Shown here in pieces: positions 34,601 to 46,600 of a stretch of 64,000 bases of DNA. How positions within the stretch are numbered: position 1 is the stretch's first letter; every line of letters starts with the position of its first letter. This DNA is from Ifrita kowaldi (Eukaryota > Chordata > Aves > Passeriformes > Cinclosomatidae), in NCBI GenBank assembly GCA_013398055.1, contig VZRS01000484.1:2925-66924 (forward strand). Direction: 5' to 3'. Made by a program: the position numbers and the translations under genes. Below the pieces are notes generated by a model that worked only from the letters and a program-made list of their open reading frames with translations, was not told where the DNA came from and searched no databases.

Positions 34601-37600
34601 TGTCTTCCTTTGCAAGCTGTCAAGTATAAACTTACTGTGCCAGACAAAGTGAGTTTCCTTGTAACTCATACACATATGAAAGGCTCCTGATGGAAGGAAT
34701 CTCCACATGTTGGAAACCCACAGCCTCACAGATGTACATTGGACTTTAATGCATTCCCCTGTGGTTTACATAGGTAGATGACAAAATAAGGAATGTTCCC
34801 TTCCCTGTAGGTTTCAGTGTAGATGGCAAAATCCTTAATTTTGCACAGCAAAGGCGCCAGCTGACTGTTGCTGACCATGTTTTTAATCATGGTGTTCACG
34901 CTCCTTTGAGAGCACAGAAAGTCTGTGTTAGGAGGACACGTGCAGCTTACAAGTATAAAGCATTATTTGGCTGACAGCACAAAATATTGTTAGGATTTGA
35001 TGTGCAATTCAGAGGACTGTCATGCTCACCAGCCCTACAGGACACCTCAGGAGTCATTGGTGGCCAGGAATACATCAGTGAGATGGGCTGGTGGCTGGCC
35101 TCTCAGGATCCCTGGGACACAACCTCTGCGTTGCTGGGTTGCTTTCATTTCCCAGGTCAATGGACACAGATAGCTCTGATGACTCTATCCATTACCAGCT
35201 CTGGGGTTATTCTTTACTTTAGGATTTTATTTTTCAAGGTGGTGTTTGAATCCTTCAGCATCTAAAAAACTTGTCTCAACAAGCCCAGTCCTTCTCTTAT
35301 TTTTCTGCAGATTTTCTTACAATTGCTTCAACCACAGCAACCAAGGGAACAAAAGGGGGTGCAGATGGACCAGGCCTCTGGAGGTGGGTTGTAGTTTGCA
35401 TAGAGAGAGGCATACATTTGCTAAAGGAGCAGAGAGGAGAAAGGGAAATCTATGAACAGTATAACAATACAAAATCACATCTGATTTTTGTGTGGCATCT
35501 CACAGCAGCAGAAGCAGTGTAGTCAGGTCCCAAGGGAACTCAAGGGGAGGTAGTGTGGTAGACAGTTTTGTGTGAATCACTATGGCGAAGACCTGTTTCA
35601 TGTCTGAAATTTACCTTTCCTGGGGACAGGAGCCTGGCTGCAGAGCCTAACTCTGGCCACAGTGCCGAAACAATCAGGAATCCTCCAGATCAATGATGTC
35701 TCCCTTTCTAGGTTGCGGTATTTCTGGAGCTCCAACAACCCAAATGAAAGGAGAGGAGATCATGCTACAGACAAGGTTCATGCTAAGAGTTCAGCAGTAC
35801 CACTGTTCTAGTGTCTGGTGTGCTGGGGGATCAGTAATTAGGAGATTTCTCTGGGCAGTTCTCCTTCATGCATTAGCCTAGGAGTCTGCAGTTCCTGCAT
35901 GGGACACAGAAGAAGTAACTCCAGAGGACTCACAGAAGACCACACGCTCCTAGGGCTGCAGCTCAGTGTAAGATGTTGCAGTTTGGTTTTGAGCAGCTGT
36001 TCCCTGACACTTCTGGGGTAGTTTCTTTGCATATGTACTGTGAGGGTGGCGCAGGAGGGGAGGAGGGGAGGAAAGGCAGAAGGAATGTAGCTTGAGGTGA
36101 GCAGACTGGTATTTTTCCAAAGTGAATAAGGCAGTTTAGGTTTTTCTACCTTGCTAGAGAATAAGTACTGCAATAAGGACATGACCAGAGAGGGCCTGCA
36201 TGTCCAGGGAGCTCTCTGCACGGTTTAAATTCCTGCCAAGCAGCTTGCAATTGCAATGTCTCCCACCCCAAACACTGCAGACAACCATGTAAGCTTCCTA
36301 GGGCGTGGAAGCACACAGGGACAGCTGGGCATAAGGTGAGCCAGTCCCCCTGAGTACCGCAGCCTCAGCTCCTGGGAAGTGCAGGGCGTGGTTATGGTGG
36401 TGTTTGTGTACCTGTGTATCTGCACCACAGTAACTCCACAGCCCTGCTTCTCCACCCCCACTCTGCAGGGTCCTGCACCTGCAGGGTAACTGCAGAAAAC
36501 TGGGCACCCTGTGACTCCCCAAAGCACTTGGGCACCAGCTGGGTGGTGAGAGCATCTTGTTTCTGTTGTGAGTAAGAGGTTCTTCCCCATGGCCTCTGCA
36601 TGCAGGTCTGAACCTGCAGACTCCTCCTCTGTGCAGGTGCTGTGTGAGCTCCCTCTCGGGCAGCATTCATGTCCTTTTTGTCAAGTGATAGCTTCTGCCC
36701 AAGGCCAGTCCTTCCTTTCCTTTAACCAGAGCTAAGTTATGTAGCACTGACACTCAAAAAGAACAGCACTTCCGGCATTATTTCACCATTGCTTTGCAGT
36801 GGCAGCAAATACAACATAAAATCTCTCCAACTATGACACACAGTGTGGTACTGGAAAACGTCTTGTTTTGAGCAAGTAGCTAGAAGGTAAAACTTGGTAA
36901 GGAGTTAATCCCCAGAAAAATAAGAGAAATCATCTATTACTTTCCTTTCTATTGTTGATCAGTTATGATAAACACGGGGGATCTGTGGATTTAAAGGATA
37001 GTAAAAAAGCCACTATTGTCTGGGCCAAATAGTGGTGTTCCAGTGAGCTCACAATCTGCTCCATGGAGTTTGGTTTATTTACCCCAAGAGTCTGGATTCT
37101 CTAAAAGACACAGAAACTCTTCCACCTCTAATCAGACTGTTTCATCCCTTTTTCTCCTGTCTTTTCTTTCCTTCCTCCTTTTGTTCAAAGGATGAGAAGA
37201 ATCAGGTATTGATCACCAATGCTTGGCTACAGATGGTGAGTAACCTCTGTAAATAAAGCAGAGAAACTGTCTAATTGAAAACTACTGAATGTGATTTCTT
37301 AGCTGAAAAGCAAGACTGCTATCTTATAGCTTGTGTATAATGTAATACAAGCAGGCATTCTGAGTCCCTTAAAATTTCCCTAGTGCTCATTTTAGCATTG
37401 AAAATTAAATTCAGGAGATTACACTAATCCTTTGGACAGACCTGTTGACCTTTGGAGGAAACCAACTGCATTGTTTTGCTGGTGGATGTAGGGATGTAGT
37501 AACAAAGAGGGAGTTAGAGTCCCATCATAGCTAAGAAGATAATCTTCAAGGCCCTCCCCGTAACCAGTGATGTGCACCTACGAACGAGCCAGGCACCCAG

Positions 37601-40600
37601 TAAGACCCAGGCAACCTGCACTTGCCACTTCTGGGAAAATCCCACCTCTGCATGAAATTGGGAGCCAGGACACCTGCCCCTGAACACAGAAGTGGTCACT
37701 GGACCACGTGGAGACTACTCATAGTGGGTGGTGGGGTGTCCAGGGACCACAGAAAGCCTGATGCTGCATTGCTGCTGGCAGTGCCCAGGCGCCTCTCTGG
37801 GATATTGCCTTCCCTCGTGCTTTACAAACCTCTTCCATGAACATTCCTCCTCCCTCTTCTGCAACTGCTCCAACTGAGGATTCACCTGCACTGCTTGTGC
37901 AGGATAAGCAAAAGTGACCTTCTCTAAGGACTTTGTGGGAGGCAGTTTCCCATCAGGTCTGCCTGGCTGCCTCTGGTGAGGGATACAGAATTTTCTTATG
38001 CTGCGTAAATGGATCTCCTCAAGGGCTTGTGCTCGGGAAAGAAGCAGTTCTTGAAGGAAAAACCAGTGGGAGACTTGAATGATTAAACTAATTCTGCTTT
38101 GACTTTTGCAACCAAACGCTATCTCATATGAGTATGTTCAACTGAACAGACTGTTTCTTCCCCAGCTACCTGCTGGGATTTGCAGCAGAAATGAACATTT
38201 TTATATTGCAAAAACTAACCCAGACAAACCTGTATGACTACAGGATTGTTAGGTCAGAGCCTGCGGGTGTCCTGTCCCTTGCAGAGATGTTCTTCAGTTA
38301 TAGCACTGATAAGGGTTTCCCTTGCAGCCTTCCCACTGAGCTTCATTGTAAGTCACAAGGTTCATCCCAAAAGCAGTTCCTGCACCTTTCTTGAATTAAC
38401 TGTGTTGAGGTGGAGGAGATGGGATCAGAAACAATCCCGTGGCATATAAAGTTTGCTTGCCTATCTCTCGAAGCAAGGTGGTTAGTAAAAGAGTCACCCA
38501 ACCTTTGTGACAGATTAAATTATTTCCACCGAACGGGGACTCTCAGACCATAGTCCACCTACCACTGACCACCTCAAAAAACTCTTCACCTCAGAACCAG
38601 CACACCTCATGGAGAAGCCTACTGCCAGTGTTTCTGCTAGCCCACCAGGAAAGGTTTGGGATGCCTGGCTTCAGGCCACAAGATGAAGAGCTAGACACTG
38701 TCTTCAGTAGTCACACTGTTATTTCCTCTATATATGCCAGCCTTTCTTCATAATTAAAGCCAAGCATTAAGCTATTATCATACTGCTGCTATTGCTATTG
38801 GCAAAATCTGTTCTGTTCCCATAATATTCCAGAGAACTTAGGAGATTTTACAAGCTTGTATAATTTGATGTATGTGTTTGCCAACAGTCCTGGGTTGATG
38901 TTTACTTGTCTTGGGATCAGTATGAATACCCAGGAGTGCAGAACCTGCGATTTCCTGCTGACCAGATTTGGGTACCAGACATTCTTCTGTATAACAGGTA
39001 AGCAAGACGTGAAATGGCCAGTAGAAGACTAGAAATAGGTGCTTAAAATCAGCCGTGCTTCACTGATATTGTGGGCCTTTTGCCCTCTGTGGATTTGGAT
39101 CTTACTCTTAAAGAGTCACAAAAACAAGCAAGCGTCAGCTGAGAGACTTTTCTAATGGCCAGTCCAACTCTTCCTTGCTGTAGTTCTGCAGATGTCTTCT
39201 TCAACTTTTTCTCAGTGAACACAGAGAGAAAATGGTCTATATTCTCTTCAAAATTACTGTATCTGCAGGAGAACTGTTGTCATATATCTGTCATAGTGTT
39301 TCTGATTGAAGTAAACAAATGAATTTTCTTCTCACTTTCCTTATCACATATTTTATAAACCTCTCCATCAGAGTGTTCTTCCACTCTGAACACTCTCTAA
39401 TCTGTTTTTCCTTCTCCAGAGATGAATCTAGCTCTCTAGACAGCATTTCTGCAGTGTTGGAAGCTCTCTAGACAGCTGTTTCCCTAATGCTTCCAGGAGG
39501 AGGGGATTTGGGGTTTTCTCTAATAATATCTTAATTCTGGACTTATTTTTTTATCTATTGCAAACCCCAGATGTTGTAGTTCAGCTCTGCTGGCTTACTA
39601 GATTTTCCCTGTTGTGTCTTTCTCTGACAGTTTTCAGGGTAATGCTTTCTAATTACCTAGAATGAATTTCATTTTGTTAGTTTCCAGAGTTCACCAAGAT
39701 ACATCTTCCATTCCAAACTCTCACTACAAGATATCCAAAGGAGGCCTGGAGAGACCTAGCTTGTTTAAGTGTTCGTCTTTACTTCAGCTTTGTTTCTTAC
39801 TGTCTCTTTCTTCCTTTTCGGTCTCTAAAAAGGAGGCATACAGCTTGGTCCATATTACTGTAGTTTATAAGAACATGCTAAAATTCAGATAGATCACCAG
39901 CCTCCTCTTAGTCAGAAAAATAGATTGATTTGATGCATTTGGCCCTTCACAAATGTGTGCCAGATGTTTCACCCCATTTTCTTTGAAGTTAGGCTGATGT
40001 GTCTATAATTTCACCTTTAAAGGAAGTCAGAATTCTCTTTGATCTCCCCTAAATCACCATGCCCTCCCCTCTTCTCCACAAGCTCTCACAGATAATTGTT
40101 AATGCTTCAGAGGGTATTTCGGCCAGTCTTTTCAGTTCTCAAGAGTAAATTTCACCACCTCTGCTGAGTAGAATCTGTCTTATCTACATTTCCTTAACCT
40201 GTTTGTCCCCTGTTCTGTCATGGGCTCCTGCCACTGTGTGAGAATTAATTGCAAAGAATGAAGCACACAGGGTGCAGGATACTGCAGCTCTCTGCACCCT
40301 GTTGTTTTTTTTCCTTTCCATAGCAAGTAATGGATCCATCTGATCCTTTGTCTTTTCCTTGTCACCTTGTATTTATAAAACCCTTTTTTGTTGCCTTTTA
40401 TGTCTTTGATAATTATCACTCATTCTGGACTTAGCCTTTTCAGTGTCATCCCCTGTTTTGTGTTTGGGATGATACTGAGGATTGAGGACTCAAGACATGG
40501 ATAAAAAGCAGATCAGAAGAGTGATGGAGGCTCTGAATTTTTTGCATCTGGTTGAAAGACAGGGTAAGAATGGTGTAGTCATGCAATACAGACCTACACG

Positions 40601-43600
40601 TAGCCACTACAGGCAAGGCTCTACAAGTCGGGCGATCCCTCTGTGGTTAATGTTTTCCCAAGACACCCTCTGGAACAAGCCTCCAGACCCGCTCCTTTGA
40701 AGAATCATGTCCTTTTCTGATTTAATTTAACTCCTTTAATTTTCTCAGAATTGTTGGAATAGTAAAGAAATTCTCTTTTCTTGGTCCCTTTTGTTCTTGG
40801 AGTCTCAATGAATCTCCTCCTACAAGCCCCTAAAATAACTTCTCTCCAGTGGTTGCTTCCAATGCTGGAAGCAAACTCTTGTCCTCTCTGTCTCAGGAGA
40901 CTGCAGAATTGTTACGTCAGGCCACCACTGCTTTTACAACAGATATCTGGGTAAGGCAACAGATAACTTGATTTATGTGGTGAGCTGCCTCATTTTGACA
41001 GGTGCCCTAGAAAAGCCTCATTGTCCCGACTGTCCAGTTTTTGGGTACAGCTAATGTGACATTTTTGCCACTTTTCCTTCTGCCTTTGTTCTGAGACATA
41101 CGACACTCTGCATCTCACTTCTTTGAGGACATTGCAGTGTGCAAGCAGCCTGCCCAGGTGCAGGCCAACAGTAACTATGAGGAACTGAGATATTGGTCAA
41201 GGGTAGACTCTTCACCCAGATGTAGGAACTTAATTCAGCCAAAAGATTATTTTTATGTTGACAGTTACATCTTTACTCACACATCGGCTTGCTTTTTCTT
41301 TGTTTTGTTCTGTTTTGTTTATACTGTATTACAGTGCAGATGAAAGGTTTGATGCAACATTTCACACAAATGTGCTGGTGAACTACTCTGGATCCTGCCA
41401 ATATATTCCTCCAGGTAGGGCACAGAGAACATTTGTTTACTTTTAATCAAATAATTTCAAGCATTCCTTCATGAATGAAACCAAGGTGTTTAAAATCTGT
41501 CTGTGGAAATTTTGCAAGCTGTCTGATAAGAAAACAGACCCACTAAGAAAATTCAAGTCCATTATCAGTGGTATATTTCCACTTTACAAATCAGTAAAAC
41601 ATTCTCCTGAGCAGTTTGCTCAGAACGTCCAGAGGCCCACCTGAGGTGTCATCCAAAGTAAGGTGGTGTGCACCATCCTGTAATGTTTCATGTGCAGTCC
41701 AGCTAGGTTGTTGTTGTGTGGAGAAGTGAGCAGAGGAGACCCCAAGAGCAGCACTCACTCAGCATTGAAGCCCTTCCTGCCAGGCTGAGGCTACAAATCC
41801 AGGTGAAAAGACAAGCTGGGACTGCTCTCAGCCAGTTGGGCCCACGTCTCAGTCTCTTTTCACCTTTGTTGCTGATTCCCTGCCTGCACGGTCCAGCAGC
41901 CATGGACTCACCAGCAAACAGGCTATCCCACAATTGCTCACTGCAGTGGACAAAAAATTCCTAAACTTTGTGTCATAGCAGAGCGTAGTCTCCAAGCAGG
42001 TCCATAGGGCCCAGTGGAGATCAGCAAGGACTTTCCTGATGGCTGCTCCACTGTTGTTCCCTACCCCTTAAAGCATCCCAGAAAGTGAACTAGACACATC
42101 CAGAGTAAAATTCAAGGCTCAGTTAGCACACAGGTGCACTGGGCAAGGTTTAGCACAACAATGTATTGTCAAGGGACTGTGGGTCTGAGGCAGGCCTGAC
42201 CAGGAACTCCTTTCAAAGAGCTGGTCACAGTACCCTCAGCCCCTGGAGCATACTCTTTGCTCCTGTCAGACCGAGCAACACTGCCTGTAGCCTGCTACGG
42301 CCAGCTGGCACTGGGAGACAGGCTGGGCTGCCCCTGCATGGCTGTAGCGTCCTGGGCAGCCTGCCTCAAGGATGCAGTGAGAGAGGTCTTCACTGGTGGA
42401 GGAAGGGAAGTTATTCTACTCATGGCAGCATCTTCCATCTCCAATACTTGTTTGGTTACCCTATGACTGTGTCATGCAGAACTTTTGAAGACAGAATTTG
42501 CTCACAGAGACAGATAAGGGTAATGAAATGCAACCTGCACATGCTTGATCGTGACTGATTTCTATCTACAGGTATTTTGAAGAGCACGTGTTACATTGAT
42601 GTCCGCTGGTTCCCCTTTGATGTGCAGAAGTGTGATTTGAAGTTTGGCTCCTGGACTCACAGTGGCTGGTTGATTGACCTGCAGATGCTCGAGGCTGATG
42701 TTTCCAACTACATCTCAAACGGAGAATGGGATTTAGTGGGTAAATTGGCCAGCCTACAAATTTTCAATAGTCTAATTTTCAAAGGCAAACCTCAAATGTA
42801 TAGAAATAAACAATCAATTGAACATGGAATATAGATACTAAAAATATATATCTAAGAAGAAGCAAAAAAAGAGAAAAAAACCCCCACATATCAGAGACAG
42901 CCTTTCAGCAATGTTCATTGAACTGTGTCTGAAAACACTGTGTTCTGAAGCAATTGCCTGCCACTGAGTACGTAAATGAAAGCTCCTGGTCCTGACACAT
43001 CTGAGCAGTTTGTCAGTACTAAACTTGGATGTGTCTTGTGTAGGTGCATGGAACACTACTGTCACATTAACACAACAGCAAAATTGATTGGTGTAAAAAA
43101 TATTTCAGCAAAACTTTTACATAAAGGGATCTTTCTCACCCAGAAAAGCATCAAAGTGTCTACCAGTTCATAAAACCTGCAGATTAGTATGTCTCTCTTC
43201 TATGCTTTGGAAGATACCTGTATTTTCAAAAGAACTTATGCCCAGAACTAGTTTTTCAGAGTGAGATTCTAGTGAGTTATTTTGAACTCATTTATGCAGC
43301 TGTAAGTCACAAGCAATGTTACGGAAATTGATGGAACTTAGACAACTGCAAGGAGAGGTTGCAAAAAAGATATTTTGTCTCCCAGTCTGGATATACAGAT
43401 GAGGAAATAGCTGCCCTGACCAACTGCATGTAGTATTTTTACCATTCAGGGCATCTGAGAAATTACGTTCAGTTTTATGAGAAGCCAGAGGACTCCCTAG
43501 TGAAGTCCTCCTAAAGCCCAGCTATTTCAGAGCACTCCTCCCTGTCCAGTGCTCCTTTATAGTGGGTATCTTTGTCCAATAACTTTGCATATCTGATTAA

Positions 43601-46600
43601 GAGTCTGTGGTTTATCTGCCTTCAACCCTGACCAGGGGAGAACAAAACAGGGACTTATTTAGCTCATGCAGCAAAATCATTAAGTAGCACCTCAAGCAAC
43701 TCATAGCTATATCCTTTAAGAAAACTTTGCTATGCCCCTGCCAAAATACACACATTGTCACATCAAGTGTCATGTCCACAGAAACAAAAGAGAAGTGAAC
43801 AATTCTGGCATGAAAGATACGAGCTGCTGAGTTCTTCCAGCTCTCCTGACATTTCCAGTGCTGCTGCAGTCCCCATCACGCAGCATGTTACGCAATCTGC
43901 TGCAGCGGGATCACCATGGGCAACCCTGCAGTACATCTGTATTGGACAGCTATGTCTCTTCACTTTCAGATATGATAGTCTTTGAGCTTAACTTGACATC
44001 CATTTTGAAAATTAAGCCATACCCTGTCTGTTTTTCCTGATAAAAAAAAGCAAATATGTATAGAGGATCACAGAAAAATAAGAAGCAGTGGCACTTGTCA
44101 CACAGAAAATCTGCTGCATATGCTTGTGAATATCACATTAACAGTACGTCACCATTCACAGAATGTAGGAAGGCAGAATGCACATTTTTCTTGTTGAGGT
44201 TGTGATGCCCAGGACTGTTTTGTTTGGGCCCAGATGAGCTTTATTGGCTAAGCTAGGTTCAAGTGACTCAGTGGGCGTGAAAGTAAACCATAGAAGACAC
44301 AAAAGGTGGACTAGGAACAGTGGAGGTGACACGCATTGGCTCATAAAACCATCACTTCTTGGTCCAGTCCAGGGAGGTAACTGGTAGTCCTGCACTTCTG
44401 CCCACTGCTCTGATCACCCTCTCTGTAGGTGTCCCAGGGAAGAGGAATGAGATGTACTATGAATGCTGCAAAGAACCATATCCAGACGTGACCTACACTA
44501 TCACCATGCGTCGACGCACCCTCTACTATGGCTTGAACTTACTCATTCCCTGTGTTCTCATATCTGGCTTAGCGCTGCTTGTATTCCTTTTGCCAGCTGA
44601 TTCAGGGGAGAAGATTTCTTTAGGTAAGTGCTAAAGTATTCATTTGTTTCATAAGCATCCTATAAAATGGAAAATAAATACCTCATGGAGCTACAGTGCT
44701 TGATGAATAAAGATTTCACTAGAAGAGCAATAGAAGTACTTTTTTGGTTGCAGGAACAAGGATAACAGCTTTCTGTATGGCATTCACACATCCTGTGCTA
44801 AACACTTACAAAATCTTTTGGACTGGGAGGAAGCTGAACTTGTTGCTGGCACAGGCAGCAGTGATAGTATTCTGTCATACCTGTTGTTACGTTCTTTGGT
44901 ATGTCTCAATGCATTTCACAGCTCATTAACTCTCTTTTTCAGACAGGACATACTAGGAAGCAAAGAGTGAAGGGCTGTGAGCAGCAGCAGCTGGGCACTG
45001 GAGTTTCACCTTCAAAGTTCAGCTCCCAAAACACCTAGCCATGAGTCCCCTATGAACACAAAGGAATGACAGCCATGGAAGGGCTAAAATGAGATTCACT
45101 GTTATGTGTGTTGATAAAAATGGGAAGGGTTCTTCCAAGAGAAGATAGAGGAGAGCTGTAAATACACCAGACTGGCCCAGATGAGACCTTAAGAGTTAAT
45201 TGTGCATGGTCCTGTCCCAGGACAGAGATTTTTAAATCATTTGAAGTGTCATCAGCAGGGCTTTTTTTGGTAAAAAAACCCAAAAAAACAGGTATCTGAG
45301 CAGCCTGTCTTACAAGAAGTAGAACACAGGCTATTGGGGGTACAATTGCCATCTAGGAAATATAGAATGAAGATAAGGCAAAGAGTTATTTGAGCTGAAG
45401 TACAATGTTGACACAAAAACAGGAGCTAATTTTCATGCATTGACCTTTTGATTTCTCAGTATCAGGGTGGTTAGGTTTAGCAACAGTCTTTCCAGGTAGA
45501 ACAAAGAGCTTCTTTTAAAACAGACTCCATGTCTTTGAGGGATGTTATATAATGTGCAATAGCAAAACCTAGACTCCTGTCTGTGCAAGTCTCTCCTAGC
45601 CCTTAACAGCATTTTGGGCTTTGTGCAATGTTTTGGAAAAGCACTGTAGTTCACCAGTTTTGCAAGCTTCATTTCACTCAGCAGAAAAGATTGCTCCATT
45701 ACTTTGAGAAGCAAGGGTTTGTGTGTATTAGAGAAAAGTGAAAATAGAGCACATAGAGTAGCGTCTAAAAATGCTCGCACTTTGTGGAAGTTCTAATCTG
45801 CATTGACAGACATGAAGTCATGGGTTTGGCTTAGCTGTATATCAGGACAAAGCTATATTTAACAGCAAAGACATCAGAGGAGCAGCTGCAGAGTTCATTT
45901 TCCTCATTCTTCCCAAACATGTTCACTCCCTCCAGGTATCACTGTCCTTCTTTCCCTGACTGTATTCATGCTGCTTGTGGCTGAGATCATGCCTGCAACT
46001 TCTGACTCCGTCCCACTAATTGGTAAGTTAATTTTCTCTGCTTTGTGCGCCATGTATGATGCCTCTCAGGAGCTGTTCAAAGCCAATTTGAGGACGGACT
46101 CTTTTTGTTACTCTAGTTTTGCATTCAGAAATGTCAGGAGTAAATGTCAGCCTGGACTTCATCATGTGCGTACCTGAGGTTACAAAAAGGCACTGGGAAT
46201 ATTAGATAAGCAGGTAACTGCAAGGATTGAGGGGACACAGAATCAACACTGTAGAAAATTCATCTTTCTTCTTCTGCATCATCCCACCTCCCTGCTGTTA
46301 CACAACCCCTTCCCACCTTCCCCCTTCTCTTCCTCTTCTGTCTGTCTGAAGAGCAATTCAGGATACAACAGTCAAAATTAAAATGTATCACTGGAGCATT
46401 TTTAATATGTACTGAAAACTGTGGGACAGAGCATCATCTTGGGATTGTGGGCCAGACAGACATTGTTACATCCTCTGTTTCTACAGGACCACCCCTTTAC
46501 CTTGGTCTCATGGGGCCTTATTGCAGGGTAGAGAGAATAAACCTGTCCTATTTTTCAAAATAAAAAAGAATGAACATTACATGAAAGACCTGTGAGTAAA

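Noticed and set aside
36225..36670. Overlapping minus-strand open frames of about 90-120 codons
   Set aside because: They are chance frames in a GC-richer intron patch without start context, splice pattern or recognised domain.
42166..42558. 130-codon open frame in intron 5
   Set aside because: No homology or codon pattern; it lies between well-defined exons and ends just before the exon 6 acceptor.
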